A stretch of DNA of 64,000 nt from Martinezella calliandrae (GCF_030272695.1 NZ_JARFYN010000011.1:1-64000); one strand, 5' to 3'. Counted from the stretch's first letter, positions 17,649-27,049 are shown. The notes: a model not told the origin generated them from the letters alone. Translations and numbers: made by a program.

Positions 17649-17963
17649 TTGGCCGTCCCGCATTTTTCCGTCGGCATCATCTCACGCGGCGCCGCTCGCA
17701 GCGCAGTCCTGTCGGAGGCCTACCGCCAGGGACGCTTTGGCGAGCGAACCTTCCTTGGCAACGCAGCAGCAAAATATCCAGATGGCGGAACCTATCGCAC
17801 CATCGCCGCGGACATGAGCCCGGTGCAAATAAGTGAACTCCGAGCCGCCTGGGACCTGATGCGAGCCTCTCAGATCCTTGCCATTCATGAACAGAGGGCC
17901 GAGGGGTTGAAGGAATCCTTGAGGTTGAGAGCGGGCAATAGCCAGGGTTTGACTCTGCGATGA
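17649..17963 (+). pseudogene. traA: traA relaxase with a large internal deletion
   Basis: A 104-residue frame starting at TTG 17649, nine bases after AGGAG (17635-17639). The first ~26 residues, MAVPHFSVGIISRG continuing to SAVLSEAYR, match the N-terminus of MobA/MobL-type TraA relaxases, which normally run on to His and Tyr catalytic residues and a helicase half (about 1100 residues). Here the sequence jumps to GRFGERTFLG and a C-terminal tail ending QGLTLR. That tail overlaps traF by ATGA, as traA does in intact operons. So both ends of traA survive in frame while roughly 1000 codons, including all catalytic motifs, are gone. The N-terminal similarity is from memory of the family. Confidence 0.65.
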
Positions 17964-18526
17964 AAAAAGCGATCCGTCCGCACCATCGTGTCCTGCGCAT
18001 CGGGCACACCGGGCTCGTAGTTCCCTGCATCCTTGCGACCCTTGTGACATTCATCTTCGCCGCCTTTGTGGCAGGTCGCCTCCGGATCAACATGACACCG
18101 AGCGAGCCGTTGGGGCTCTGGCGCATCGCTGACCCAGACCGGCCCATCGTCGCCGGCGACCGCGTCTTCATCTGCCCGCCGCAAACCACTGCGTTTTCTG
18201 CGGGTTTAAGGCTCGGTTATCTGCGCCGCGGTCTCTGCCCCGGAGGCTACGCCGCGTTGATCAAGACCGTCATCGCCTTCGCCGGAGATCGCATCGAAAT
18301 CGGACCTGCGGTCAGGGTGAACGGAGTTGAGATCGTGGGCTCGGCGCTTCGACCAATCGACGGAAAGGGGCGCCCGCTTGCACCTACCCCTGGCGGCATT
18401 GTCCCGCCGGCGGAAGTTTTTCTTTTTTCGCGCTATCCAGCGTCCTGGGACTCCCGCTACTTCGGGCCAGTCCCTGCCTCCGGTATTCTTGGCCTGGCGC
18501 AGGAGGTCCTGACCTATGCGCCGTAA
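17960..18526 (+). CDS. traF: TraF, conjugative transfer signal peptidase-like protease
   Basis: A 188-residue S26-family protein with one N-terminal membrane helix (about 14-36) and a periplasmic catalytic domain. NMTPSEPLGLW holds the serine in the usual TraF position. KTVIAFAGDRIEI supplies the general-base Lys and the conserved GD motif. In RP4 and Ti systems TraF processes and cyclises the TrbC pilin. A trbC gene with a matching small hydrophobic product is present downstream at 30637-31008. The start overlaps the truncated traA and the stop overlaps traB by 11 bp. Confidence 0.88.
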   Translation: MKKAIRPHHRVLRIGHTGLVVPCILATLVTFIFAAFVAGRLRINMTPSEPLGLWRIADPDRPIVAGDRVFICPPQTTAFSAGLRLGYLRRGLCPGGYAALIKTVIAFAGDRIEIGPAVRVNGVEIVGSALRPIDGKGRPLAPTPGGIVPPAEVFLFSRYPASWDSRYFGPVPASGILGLAQEVLTYAP

Positions 18527-19685
18527 TCTTTATGTCTCGGCTGCGCTGTTGGCAGGATCGATCGCTTGTGGCCTGATCGGATGGAGCGGCCATGTCTTGC
18601 TCCTCCCCACGGCTTGCGTCTTTCCGTTCATCTGGGCGAAGTCAGCTAGCCGCCGCATGGCCGCGGCGACGTCGGCCGGTTATTTTCTCGCGGCGTCACG
18701 CGGCCTGCCATTGGGCGTAGCGACGTATTACCATACGGATGTTTGGCCGGGACTGCTTCTGTGGTTCGTCGCGTCTGGAGCCTTCGTGTTCGTACACACG
18801 GTGCTTTGGACAAAGCAAGAGGGATGGGAACGACCGCTTCGCTATCTTGTCGTGTGCATCGTGATGTCTGTGCCACCATTCGGGATTTTGGGATGGGCGC
18901 ATCCGTTGACGGCGGCCGGCGTCCTGTTTCCAAAGCTTGGCTGGGGCGGACTTATAGCAACCGCAGCCAGTCTCTCGATCTTGACGACGCGTCATCGGTC
19001 ACTTGTGACTGTCGCCCTGGGAGGATTTTGGCTCTGGTCCGCCGCACACTGGACAAATCCAATCCTACCGGCCGGTTGGTATTCGGTCGATCTCCGCGAA
19101 GGGGCAAGTCTCGGCCGCGAAAACACGCTATCTCGCCATCGTGACATTGCCGCGATTTTGCTTAGCGGCAGTTCGCCGCCCAGCTCAAAGATCGCCCTTT
19201 TGCCGGAAAGTGCTCTCGGTTTTTGGACCCCGACCACGGCGCGGTTCTGGCAGCGGCAGCTTGCGGCGACGGACCTTACGGTCGTGGCGGGCGCCACGGT
19301 GGTCGGCGACGTCGGCTATGACAACGTACTTATCGGCGTTTCCAAGACCGGTAGCAGTATCCTTTACCGTGAGAGAATGCCGGTACCAGGTTCAATGTGG
19401 CAGCCCTGGCGGACGTGGAGCGGACAAATTGGGGGAGCGCGAGCGTATTTCTTTGCCAATCCCATTATCGATATTGGCGGATACCGTGCTGCGCCCCTCA
19501 TCTGCTATGAGCAGCTGCTGGTTTGGCCGATCCTGCAATCGGCGCTTCACGATCCCAACATCATCATCGCGGTGGGGAACGGCTGGTGGACGGCAGGAAC
19601 ATCCATCGTCCAGATCCAGAAAGCGAGCACCCAAGCCTGGGCGCTGCTCTTCGACAAACCCCTCGCGCTGTCCTTCAACACCTGA
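18516..19685 (+). CDS. traB: TraB conjugal transfer protein
   Basis: A 389-residue membrane protein with about five hydrophobic helices in its first 190 residues, followed by a carbon-nitrogen-hydrolase-like domain related to apolipoprotein N-acyltransferase. LLPESALGFW has the glutamate and LICYEQLL the cysteine of that fold. The lysine is less obvious (YRERMPVP has Arg). Ti-plasmid TraB raises conjugation efficiency but is not strictly essential in studied systems. Gene order traA-F-B-H and the overlapping start support the identification. Confidence 0.85.
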   Translation: MRRNLYVSAALLAGSIACGLIGWSGHVLLLPTACVFPFIWAKSASRRMAAATSAGYFLAASRGLPLGVATYYHTDVWPGLLLWFVASGAFVFVHTVLWTKQEGWERPLRYLVVCIVMSVPPFGILGWAHPLTAAGVLFPKLGWGGLIATAASLSILTTRHRSLVTVALGGFWLWSAAHWTNPILPAGWYSVDLREGASLGRENTLSRHRDIAAILLSGSSPPSSKIALLPESALGFWTPTTARFWQRQLAATDLTVVAGATVVGDVGYDNVLIGVSKTGSSILYRERMPVPGSMWQPWRTWSGQIGGARAYFFANPIIDIGGYRAAPLICYEQLLVWPILQSALHDPNIIIAVGNGWWTAGTSIVQIQKASTQAWALLFDKPLALSFNT

Positions 19686-19697
19686 GAAGAGATTTCG

Positions 19698-20309
19698 ATG
19701 CTGGACACAAACCTGATCAAGAGATGTGCAAACCCGACACTCACCCCACCAATCGTCGAGCAGTTCGTCGCTGCGGTTGGCTCCGACGATCCCCTTGCCG
19801 TCACGGTCAAGCAAGGGGGCAGGTTGATACTTCTGCCAAAATCCCGAACTTCGGATGAAGCACTGCAAACGTCGCGTCAATATGTCGCCAGCGCGATCGT
19901 GCGGATCGGTGTCACGCAATATCCCGCCGGTATCGGCGTGAAGGACCCTTCGCAACTGCACGGCGAGCTATTCGATGCCTGCGAAAACCTGCGCATCGGC
20001 ACAACGATGTTTGCCAAGATCGTCCGAATTGTTTCCAAATGGTATGGCAATCCCAAGGACAAGAATGCACTTCCGCAAATCCTCGACGACGCATTCGACG
20101 CATGGAAGACAGGATATTTCGACGGCAGGAGCGTATTTGACGCACCAGACCCTGGGAGAACACAATCTGGGCCCGGCCCTGTCGATCCCGACGAAGGCGA
20201 AGCTCCTTCCGAGGAGCCGCCGACGGGGGGGCCATCATCGGCGTCAAAAATCGAACTGGAGAATGCCGGTATCCGGATCGATTTGTCCCGGATCGACGGA
20301 CGAAATTGA
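19698..20309 (+). CDS. traH: TraH conjugal transfer protein
   Basis: A 203-residue soluble protein 12 bp after traB. The N-terminal 115 residues are compact and mixed in character (NLIKRCANPTLTPPIVEQFV; YPAGIGVKDPSQL). The C-terminal 60 residues are Pro/Glu/Gly rich, probably disordered, ending in a small conserved-looking IRIDLSRIDGRN. Position as last gene of the traAFBH operon and length (Ti TraH is about 200) support the name. Its biochemical role is unknown even in Ti plasmids. Confidence 0.8.
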   Translation: MLDTNLIKRCANPTLTPPIVEQFVAAVGSDDPLAVTVKQGGRLILLPKSRTSDEALQTSRQYVASAIVRIGVTQYPAGIGVKDPSQLHGELFDACENLRIGTTMFAKIVRIVSKWYGNPKDKNALPQILDDAFDAWKTGYFDGRSVFDAPDPGRTQSGPGPVDPDEGEAPSEEPPTGGPSSASKIELENAGIRIDLSRIDGRN

Positions 20310-20391
20310 GGCTGGAAGCCGGTCTACCTAAGGCAGCATTTGTTGGGTTAGCAAAAATTGAGAATACAAAAGCCTCATGAAAGGAGCCACT

Positions 20392-20652
20392 ATGCCATCG
20401 AGCTACAACATAGGCGATCACTATGAGGGGTTCGTCCGCGCGCTTGTTGAAGGTGGGCGCTACGCGAGCGCCAGCGAGGTGCTTCGCGATAGTCTTCGAC
20501 TTCTGGAGCAGCGAGAGGAAGTTCGCGCGCTTGAACTGGAGTACCTCCGGCGGGAATTCGCCGAGGGAAAGGCCAGTGGGGAGCTCGTGGACGTTGATCC
20601 TGACGATTTCCTTAAGAGGCTAAAATTCGCGCGGCACGGCAAGCGTACCTAA
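20392..20652 (+). CDS. ParD-family antitoxin
   Basis: An 86-residue type II antitoxin. The start at MPSSYNIGDHYEGF is taken over an ATG 15 bp upstream because it matches ParD N-termini. Residues about 5-45 form a ribbon-helix-helix domain (YEGFVRALVEGGRYASASEVLRDSLRLL) and the charged C-terminus should wrap the toxin. The toxin gene that follows is broken (20647-20932), so this is an orphan antitoxin. It could still autoregulate or neutralise a related toxin elsewhere on the replicon. Confidence 0.88.
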   Translation: MPSSYNIGDHYEGFVRALVEGGRYASASEVLRDSLRLLEQREEVRALELEYLRREFAEGKASGELVDVDPDDFLKRLKFARHGKRT

Positions 20653-20932
20653 ATACAGGCTTCTCCGCGTGCCAAACGCCAATTGCGCGATATTTGGCGC
20701 AACATCGCCCCGCATAACGAACAGGCCGCCGACGATCTTATTGGCAATCTGTTCCATAGTTTGAACTCGCGGCCAGCCATCCGGAGATCGACAGGCGCGT
20801 CCGGACATTGTGCTTGAAGCCCGTGTTCTGATCGAGGGTCGCTATCTGGCCATTTACGTGCCGGCAGCCTACGGCGTCGAGATCGTTGTCGTGATCCACG
20901 GAATGCGCGATCCCTCTAGCTGGTTCGATTGA
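20647..20932 (+). pseudogene. parE toxin remnant with frameshifts
   Basis: ParE-like sequence is spread over three frames. VPKYRL is readable from GTA 20647 (a lost start codon). ASPRAKRQLRDIW and IAPHNEQAADDLIGNLFHS follow in a second frame. RPDIVLEARVLIEGRY, then YGVEIVVVIHGMRD, then a stop at 20930-20932 lie in a third. These pieces together span about 95 codons, the normal ParE length. At least two frameshifts and a damaged start mean no toxin can be made. Confidence 0.75.
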
Positions 20933-21044
20933 TATCCGGAGCGCTTGCTGCGACCATATTAGATTGGGGCCGCATGGCACCTGATCGAAACACTGAGCGC
21001 AATGAAAATGATTGGGCCGCCAGAAAATGGCGCTCGAGCGTCCC

Positions 21045-21269
21045 CTAGTGATCCGATGTAGCTTCAGGCGCAACCAGATCCATATGGCTTACACCAAGCG
21101 CCTGCGCCAGTTCGAAAAGGGTGATCACCGTCGGGTTCCGCCTCCCCCGCTCCAGATCGCTGAGATATTGTTGGCTGTAGCCGGAACGCGCCGCCACATC
21201 CTCCTGTGTCAGGCCTTTTTCCCGACGGAGGCGGGCAAAATTGCGACCGACCAGTTTGCGCATGTCCAT
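21045..21269 (-). CDS. Small Cro/CI-type (XRE) transcriptional regulator
   Basis: A 74-residue single-domain DNA-binding protein. The helix-turn-helix reads NFARLRREKGLTQEDVAARS then GYSQQYLSDLERGRRNP, a clear lambda-repressor-like fold, with a short C-terminal tail. It is divergent from traM and convergent with the parDE remnant. Similar minimal regulators control TA systems, phage genes or conjugation. Its target here is not evident, but the 21270-21351 gap shared with traM is a natural site. Confidence 0.88.
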   Translation of the reverse strand: MDMRKLVGRNFARLRREKGLTQEDVAARSGYSQQYLSDLERGRRNPTVITLFELAQALGVSHMDLVAPEATSDH

Positions 21270-21351
21270 GCCGCAAAGGATTGCCGCTTACAGGCGCGAA
21301 GTTTATCAACTATAGTATGTATTAGACTTCGGAGCTTTTTGGCAAATATAG

Positions 21352-21714
21352 ATGAATATGGCGGTGCGAAATTTGCGAATGTCTAAGGGAAATCGTTTGA
21401 GGATCGGTCCCGATCAGGAGACCTCAGAAGCCAAGCTTATTCTAAGGCCGCTGATAGGATTGATGAGCGGCTTGTCGCCGGATGAAATCGAGCGATACTG
21501 TCTCACCGAGCTCGAAAAGCATCGCCGGCTCCGAGAGGAAGCCGTCAGGCTTGAGGCGGAAGCCGCTTCTGCCGATGATGTCGAAGAGCGGGCGCGGCGC
21601 TCGAGAGCTTTTGTTTCGGCTATGATCGCGGTCCATGCCCAGCAAACCGTCGTATCCACCCTCCTGGACATACTCGGCCATATTCCCGACACATCAGCAA
21701 TCCGCGCGCATTGA
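21352..21714 (+). CDS. traM: TraM antiactivator of TraR
   Basis: A 120-residue protein matching Ti-plasmid TraM, which binds TraR and blocks conjugation-gene activation at low cell density. Recognisable blocks are LILRPLIGLMSGLSPDEIERYCLTELEKHRRL and AMIAVHAQQTVVSTLLDILGHIP. The product is longer than Ti TraM (about 102 residues) at the N-terminus; an internal ATG at 21379 could be the true start. No strong ribosome-binding site decides between them. It converges on traR, leaving a 4-bp gap. Confidence 0.82.
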   Translation: MNMAVRNLRMSKGNRLRIGPDQETSEAKLILRPLIGLMSGLSPDEIERYCLTELEKHRRLREEAVRLEAEAASADDVEERARRSRAFVSAMIAVHAQQTVVSTLLDILGHIPDTSAIRAH

Positions 21715-21718
21715 TGCT

Positions 21719-22420
21719 TCAAATCAGGCCAAGCTTCGTCGCTAATGCTGTGGCTTGAGGCAAGGTCGTTACGCCAAGCGCCGCCTTGGCGTTTCGTAGG
21801 AAGAATGCGACGTTCGCATAGGTCGTATTTTCGATCGTTGCAATTGCTCGCATCGATTTGCCTTCCGCCGACCATCGCAGGCAGGTCAGTTCGTCGGCCC
21901 TCAACCGGATGGGACTGTGGTGGGTGGGATGAACCCCCATCATCTCGAGACGCGAATGGACCTGACCAACGGCCGAGGCGGCCATGATTGGGTTGAGGAT
22001 CTGGTTGGACGCAACGTTCGGCTCGCTGGATGCAAAGGTCAAAATTGCCAGTCCGCCGAATCCGGTCCTGATGGGCACAGTGATCCCCGAGCGAATTCCG
22101 AATTGTGCTGCCTCTTCATAAAAGGCGCGGCGTTCCTTGGTAATTCGAGGGGACAAGACGTTGGTCCAGGAAAAAGCTTCGATTTGATCTCGTGCGCTGC
22201 GAATGACGGGGTCGATCGCTACGTATGACCGGCGGAAGTAGATTTCCTGCCATGGTTCCGGATAGCTCGAAATCGCGGTCTGCGTCTCGGCCTGCAAGTT
22301 CAGATAGGCGTATGAATTGAAGCCGCCTTCGAGTGCAAGTCGCTGCAGCGTCGTTTTGACGGTGGCCTCATCTCGGGCAAGGGAAACTTGTTCAGTCAAA
22401 TGTACAAACCATTGATTCAC
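21719..22420 (-). CDS. traR: TraR, LuxR-family quorum-sensing activator
   Basis: A 233-residue acyl-homoserine-lactone receptor with a GTG start preceded by CAGGAGG. The autoinducer pocket residues fall at exactly the TraR positions: Tyr53, Trp57, Tyr61, Asp70-Pro71 and Trp85. The C-terminal helix-turn-helix is RLRADELTCLRWSAEGKSM then RAIATIENTTYANVAFFLRN. The recognition helix differs from that of Ti TraR, consistent with the non-classic dyads found upstream of traI and traA. The cognate synthase is TraI and the antagonist is TraM next door. Confidence 0.9.
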   Translation of the reverse strand: MNQWFVHLTEQVSLARDEATVKTTLQRLALEGGFNSYAYLNLQAETQTAISSYPEPWQEIYFRRSYVAIDPVIRSARDQIEAFSWTNVLSPRITKERRAFYEEAAQFGIRSGITVPIRTGFGGLAILTFASSEPNVASNQILNPIMAASAVGQVHSRLEMMGVHPTHHSPIRLRADELTCLRWSAEGKSMRAIATIENTTYANVAFFLRNAKAALGVTTLPQATALATKLGLI

Positions 22421-22610
22421 TTCACGGCCTCCTGTGTGAGGTATGAATGCGACGCCCGGGTTTGGGAGTAACGGGCAAGTTCGTATCGGTGGTCAAAAGG
22501 CTTTGATAGAATGATATGCAGTCAACCTAAGAGATTATTATGCGACAAAACTAATCCTTTATGATTGCAGTTTTGTTTCAGCGCCCTGCATGTTCGCAGT
22601 CGATCACCGG
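22421..22610. promoter_or_regulatory. Leader of traR
   Basis: A 190-bp AT-richer gap between the end of trbI and the start of traR, both on the minus strand. It must hold the traR promoter. I see no copy of the GTTGGC dyad here, so traR may not be under direct TraR feedback. Confidence 0.35.
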
Positions 22611-23915
22611 CTACTCTGCCTTGACGTAGGGCTTCGGAAACACGATGTCCTGATCAACGATCACGTTAAACACGAAGCCGGGACGTATCCGGATTGTCGG
22701 CTGGACGTTCAGGCTCTTTGAGATCGTCTGCTCCGCTACCCGACCGAACGTATCGGCAAAGTTGCGCCGTGCCGCATCGGAGGCAGTGTTTTGGGTCGCG
22801 AGTGTCGAGCTCTCGGGAATGGACATGTCTATGCCTGTGCCGATGATCGCAACCAGCGCAGCCGAGCCGAAGGTTCGCAGGAGATGTCGATCGACCTCGT
22901 CCGAGAAGCCGCCATATCCTTCCGCGTCAGTTCCAGCCATCGCGCCGAGCTGGAGGGTACTGCCGTCAGGAAAGACGATGTCGGTCCAGACGACCAGAAT
23001 ACGCCCCTGTCCGAAGGACACCCTGGAATCGTAGCGACCGAAGAGCTTTGCTCCCTGCGGGACAAGCAGGTGATAACCTGTGGCGCTGTCATAGATGTCC
23101 TGGCTGACCTGCGCGATGATCCTGCCGGGCAGATCCGAATCGAGGCCCGTAATCAGGGTGGCAGGAACAACGGAACCGCGCTTCAATTCGTAAGGCGAGA
23201 TTGGCGAGACAAGGCGATTGGGCAGATAGCCAGGCTCGTTGAAATCCTGGTTGAGGAAGCGCTCTTTGGAGGACTGTCCATTGGGGTCCGTATCCTGGCC
23301 AACCAGGCCCGATTTCAGGGCTGCGGCATAGAGGTCGGAGGCATCATTGCCCATTGACGTTGAAGGCTTCTGGTCGCCGCTCCTCGAGGAGGCCTGGTCC
23401 TTCACAAGACCGGAAAGGTCGATCGTAAGCGGCGAGTCGAGAGCAACCGCTCTGGCTTGCAGGCGCGCCAGACGCTGTCTCTGCGCTTCGCGCAGATATT
23501 GCTCGTCTTCCTCCCTTTTAAGCCTGGCCCTCCATGCCTCGTCAGAATCGACCACCATTCTCCGGTCCTCGACCGGTGCGACGTCGCGTTTCGGTTGGGG
23601 TGAGGTTTTTTCCACCCCGTTTTTTTCGACTGGTGCTGGTTGAAAGATCTCTCGTTCCGCCGGCTCGCCGATGATCCCGTCGGATATGCCGCGCTTCAGC
23701 TGATCACCGAAATTCGAGGCTGTCGCCTTCAGGCCGCTGTTGGGATCCTCGCCGCGACCCAAAGAAAGCCCACGCCAGGAAAGGCCGATCACGACCACGC
23801 CGAGAAAGAGTGCGACGACCAAGATTGAGATGATGATCGGAAGGCGATTGAGACGACGCATGCCCTTTTGGTCGGCGTTAGAATTGGCCGGGCCGAGCTG
23901 GAGCGATTGAACCAT
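22611..23915 (-). CDS. trbI: TrbI, VirB10-like outer-membrane-complex protein
   Basis: A 434-residue VirB10 homologue. The start at 23915 (MVQSLQLGPANSN) is preferred because the longer frame lies within trbH and GAGGCG precedes this ATG. A cytoplasmic tail, one membrane helix (LPIIISILVVALFLGVVVIG, about 22-41), a Pro-rich linker and the periplasmic beta-barrel domain follow (GSVVPATLITGLDSDLPGRI; LLRTFGSAALVAIIGTGID). It spans both membranes and energises the secretion channel. It is the last gene of the trb operon, as in Ti plasmids. Confidence 0.92.
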   Translation of the reverse strand: MVQSLQLGPANSNADQKGMRRLNRLPIIISILVVALFLGVVVIGLSWRGLSLGRGEDPNSGLKATASNFGDQLKRGISDGIIGEPAEREIFQPAPVEKNGVEKTSPQPKRDVAPVEDRRMVVDSDEAWRARLKREEDEQYLREAQRQRLARLQARAVALDSPLTIDLSGLVKDQASSRSGDQKPSTSMGNDASDLYAAALKSGLVGQDTDPNGQSSKERFLNQDFNEPGYLPNRLVSPISPYELKRGSVVPATLITGLDSDLPGRIIAQVSQDIYDSATGYHLLVPQGAKLFGRYDSRVSFGQGRILVVWTDIVFPDGSTLQLGAMAGTDAEGYGGFSDEVDRHLLRTFGSAALVAIIGTGIDMSIPESSTLATQNTASDAARRNFADTFGRVAEQTISKSLNVQPTIRIRPGFVFNVIVDQDIVFPKPYVKAE

Positions 23916-23925
23916 TGGTTTCGCC

Positions 23926-24363
23926 TCAATTGCGTTGCGTGATGGAAAGGGCGCTGGCCGGGACAGCTCCGTCGCTCGAAGGCGCGTAGAGGCGTCCGAG
24001 GGCAAGATCAGGCGTGGTCACCCGCGCAAGTATCTGATTGTCCAAACTGCCTATTGCGTATTGAAGCTCGATCGACTTTCCGACCTTTGCCCCTTTTCCA
24101 TCGTTGATCACCGCGTAACCCCAGCCCCTCAAGGCAGCTTCCAGCGACATTTCAAAATCCGAATGACCCTTATCCATCACGATTGTCGTCCCGGCAGGCT
24201 CGCCGAGCTGTTCGCAAAGTCGGGCCGCCAGATCGCCGGCGATAGAACCAGCCGCCATCGGAGTGACGGTCACATTCGGAGAAAATGCCGGCGCCTCTTC
24301 ATCCGGTGTCTGGCATCCCGAAAGGACGGCGGCGGCAAAAAGCGCGGTAAGAAGCTTCCGCAT
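23926..24363 (-). CDS. trbH: TrbH lipoprotein (VirB7-like role)
   Basis: A 145-residue predicted outer-membrane lipoprotein with signal peptide MRKLLTALFAAAVLSGC; the lipobox Cys is at residue 17. The mature domain is small and mixed alpha/beta (AARLCEQLGEPAGTTIVMDKG; ALRGWGYAVIND). Its place between trbG and trbI matches the Ti trb operon. It probably stabilises TrbG (VirB9-like) in the outer-membrane core. The gap to trbG is 3 bp. Confidence 0.88.
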   Translation of the reverse strand: MRKLLTALFAAAVLSGCQTPDEEAPAFSPNVTVTPMAAGSIAGDLAARLCEQLGEPAGTTIVMDKGHSDFEMSLEAALRGWGYAVINDGKGAKVGKSIELQYAIGSLDNQILARVTTPDLALGRLYAPSSDGAVPASALSITQRN

Positions 24364-24366
24364 TGT

Positions 24367-25179
24367 TTAGCCCGCGCGCCGGATCGTAACTTTTTGCTGA
24401 TGCCAGCCGACGCCTGAGATCAGAATTGCCCTGTCGACCACATAGTCGACGACCATCAAGTCGTTCTTCATTCGAGAATTGACGATGCGGTTCTGGCCAC
24501 CGGAAACGACAAACAGAACCGGAGCGTCCTGGCCCGCGATTGACGTTGGAAACTGAATGTAGGTTTTGACGCCGTCTGAATAGACACGCTTCGGCTTCCA
24601 GGGTGCGCCACCAGTTACCGTATAAGAGAAATTGAGCTTGTCATTGGTCACCCCGGGCGTCACTTCGGTCTGAAGCCTGGCGTTGATGTCCGCAAGCTTC
24701 GTCGACGTGTCCTCGGGATACGCGAATCCGACCCGCGCCATGTACTGGCTTGGATGGGACTTCAACTGGATATGATAGGTTCGTCTAGACGTCGTCACGA
24801 CCATTGAAGTCAAAAGACCGGGCTCGGACGGCTTTACGATGAGGTGAATTGCCTGACCGCCTGTGGCCCCTGATGTCGCAGGCTCGACCTTCCATCTGAC
24901 GGTGTCGCCGACCAGCACGTCGCGGACGATTTCGCCGCCCTGAAGTTCGATGTCGCACACCTGAAGAGGGGAACAGACCACCGAAGGCTGCGTCTCGCCG
25001 AACAGGAAGACGACCTTCCCATCGGCTCCCGTGGTGACGAGGCCTGGCGTACTGCGCCATTTGCCCGAAATTGCCGTGCCTCTTGCCTCGTTGCTCGTCA
25101 TGCTCTGAGCCTGCGCGCTTGCAGCCATAACAAGGGCACTTAGCCAGCCGGCGGCTGCGATACGTAGTAGCGTCTGCAT
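24367..25179 (-). CDS. trbG: TrbG, VirB9-like channel component
   Basis: A 270-residue periplasmic/outer-membrane protein. The start at 25179 ([11 protein letters not shown]) gives a proper Sec signal peptide ending AQAQS. The N-terminal domain has [10 protein letters not shown] and the C-terminal domain [18 protein letters not shown] and VLFVVSG, hallmark strings of the VirB9/TrbG/CagX family. It forms the outer-membrane core with TrbH and TrbI. Confidence 0.92.
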   Translation of the reverse strand: MQTLLRIAAAGWLSALVMAASAQAQSMTSNEARGTAISGKWRSTPGLVTTGADGKVVFLFGETQPSVVCSPLQVCDIELQGGEIVRDVLVGDTVRWKVEPATSGATGGQAIHLIVKPSEPGLLTSMVVTTSRRTYHIQLKSHPSQYMARVGFAYPEDTSTKLADINARLQTEVTPGVTNDKLNFSYTVTGGAPWKPKRVYSDGVKTYIQFPTSIAGQDAPVLFVVSGGQNRIVNSRMKNDLMVVDYVVDRAILISGVGWHQQKVTIRRAG

Positions 25180-25193
25180 GGAATCTCCTTGGC

Positions 25194-25871
25194 TTAGAGC
25201 TGTGCTGTCCAATCGAAATCTCGGATGTAGAGGCCAATGGGGTTGACGCGGATCGTCGCCTCATCCTGTGGTGGAGTGAGCGCAACCGTCGCGATGCCGC
25301 GAAACCGCCGTGTTGCGAGTTCCTTGCCTGTTCGGTCGCGTTCGTACTCAGTCCAGTCGATCTGGTAGCTTTGATTGGAAAGCGCGACGATGTTGTTCAC
25401 CTCGATCGCCACGGTCGAGGATTTCGCCTTCTCGAACGGCGAATTGCCGCGGAACCAGGCGTTGACCTTCTCGGTAGAGGGATCGGAACTGCGAAGAAGT
25501 GCGTATGTGCGATCGATGTATTGCTTTTGGACGACTGCATCGGGGGTTATGGAGCGGAACGCCGAGATGAAATTGCCGAGCGTGGCGCGAACGACGCGCG
25601 CGTCTGCATACTCGATCTGCTGCGGGAACCCCGCTGCAACCGCGGTTCCGAGCTTGTCCACCTCAATGATATACGGGACGAGCTTGACCTGCGTGCTTAG
25701 ATAGAGCGCATATCCGAAGCTGATGACGCCGATCGAGAGACCGAGAACACCGACGATCCGCCAGGCCGCGGCAGCTTTAATGAAGGATCCATATCGCTCG
25801 GTCCATTCAAGACGCGCCGCAAGATACGGATTTTCCGGAGTGCGGTTTGCTACCATCGATCTTCCGTTCAT
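25194..25871 (-). CDS. trbF: TrbF, VirB8-like inner-membrane protein
   Basis: A 225-residue bitopic protein. The ATG at 25871 overlaps the trbL stop (ATGA), which supports this start. One membrane helix at about 37-58 ([20 protein letters not shown]) is followed by a periplasmic NTF2-like VirB8 domain with [11 protein letters not shown] and the C-terminal [15 protein letters not shown]. It bridges inner-membrane and core parts of the channel. Confidence 0.92.
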   Translation of the reverse strand: MNGRSMVANRTPENPYLAARLEWTERYGSFIKAAAAWRIVGVLGLSIGVISFGYALYLSTQVKLVPYIIEVDKLGTAVAAGFPQQIEYADARVVRATLGNFISAFRSITPDAVVQKQYIDRTYALLRSSDPSTEKVNAWFRGNSPFEKAKSSTVAIEVNNIVALSNQSYQIDWTEYERDRTGKELATRRFRGIATVALTPPQDEATIRVNPIGLYIRDFDWTAQL

Positions 25872-27049
25872 CCCTGTTGATTATTGTCTTGCGGGGGTGG
25901 CGCCGAAACGCTTTGACCGGTGTCCCGTTCCTTGAGCTTGGCGTTGGCCAATCCAAGGATTGACCCCGCATAGGCGCCAGACGCACCAATTGCCTTTTCC
26001 TTTGCCGCAGAACCGGCTGCCCTTCCGGCTGATCCAACCGCAACGCCCATGCCACGAAGTGCCGCCCCGCCAAGCGTGGAGCCAGCCGCTCTCGATGCCT
26101 GCCCTTCTGCAAAACCCGCACCGGCCGCGCCGGCGGCAAGAAAGCCCGCCCCAGTGGCAAAGGATGCCACCTCGCCGCCATGCCGAATGGCTTCCATACC
26201 GCCCGTCACCGATACGCCCTGGACGACACCTTGCATGATGTTGGGCACATACATTGCGATGATGAAGACAACCACCGAGATACCCGCGATAGCGAGGGTG
26301 GTTATGAACTGGTTGGAGTCAGTAGCCGGCGTCTGTGCCAGTCCGACCAGTACACTCGATCCAATCTTGGCGATCATCACCAAGGCCATCAGCTTCATGC
26401 CGACGCCGAATGCGTAGACAAGATAGCGGACCGCGAAATCCTTGGTGAAGGAGGAGCCGCCAAGACCAAGGAGGATCATTCCCGCGAGCAAACCCACATA
26501 CATCTCGACCATCACGGAAAGGAAGATCGCAGCGACAAGCGAGAAACAAATGACGACAACGCCCATGGCCAGCACGGCGGCGATCGCAAGCGCATTGTCC
26601 TCGAAGACCCCGAATTTCGCCTGCTGCGACATTTGTGATGCCACAAGAATCCCTGCGTCGAAAACCTCAGCTGGTGAGGCCGAGCCACCCCCGGCTCCGA
26701 TCTGAAAGAGGCTGTCGACGACTGCGCGCGCAAAGCTCGGTCCTTGTTCGAGGACAAAGACGAAAAAGCCAATGAACATGATCCGGCGAACGAGCTCGGC
26801 AAACCAGCTGTCGAGCGAGGCAGCCTGAACGGCAAGCCAGATCGCCGCGATGCCGATCTCGATCGCGGCGAGGATCCAGAAGAGCGATTTCGCCGCGCTC
26901 ATCACCGTGGTTTCCCAGCCCTTCGCGGCCGCCGCAATCTGATTTTCGACCTCCGTGAGAACTTGGCCCTCCTGTGCGAAAGCCGGAACAGTCAGGATGA
27001 AACAGAAAAGTCCCACCAGTACAGATATGCGTCGAAGTTTGCCGGTCAT
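25868..27049 (-). CDS. trbL: TrbL, VirB6-like polytopic channel protein
   Basis: A 393-residue protein with a signal-like first helix ending at AFA, then about six long hydrophobic helices between residues 40 and 290. A Gly/Ala-rich tail follows from about 295, low in complexity ([19 protein letters not shown]), and a polar end. This is the usual TrbL profile. It is immediately upstream of trbF; trbK, which normally sits between trbJ and trbL, is not found in the 56-bp gap before this gene. Confidence 0.9.
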   Translation of the reverse strand: MTGKLRRISVLVGLFCFILTVPAFAQEGQVLTEVENQIAAAAKGWETTVMSAAKSLFWILAAIEIGIAAIWLAVQAASLDSWFAELVRRIMFIGFFVFVLEQGPSFARAVVDSLFQIGAGGGSASPAEVFDAGILVASQMSQQAKFGVFEDNALAIAAVLAMGVVVICFSLVAAIFLSVMVEMYVGLLAGMILLGLGGSSFTKDFAVRYLVYAFGVGMKLMALVMIAKIGSSVLVGLAQTPATDSNQFITTLAIAGISVVVFIIAMYVPNIMQGVVQGVSVTGGMEAIRHGGEVASFATGAGFLAAGAAGAGFAEGQASRAAGSTLGGAALRGMGVAVGSAGRAAGSAAKEKAIGASGAYAGSILGLANAKLKERDTGQSVSAPPPQDNNQQG

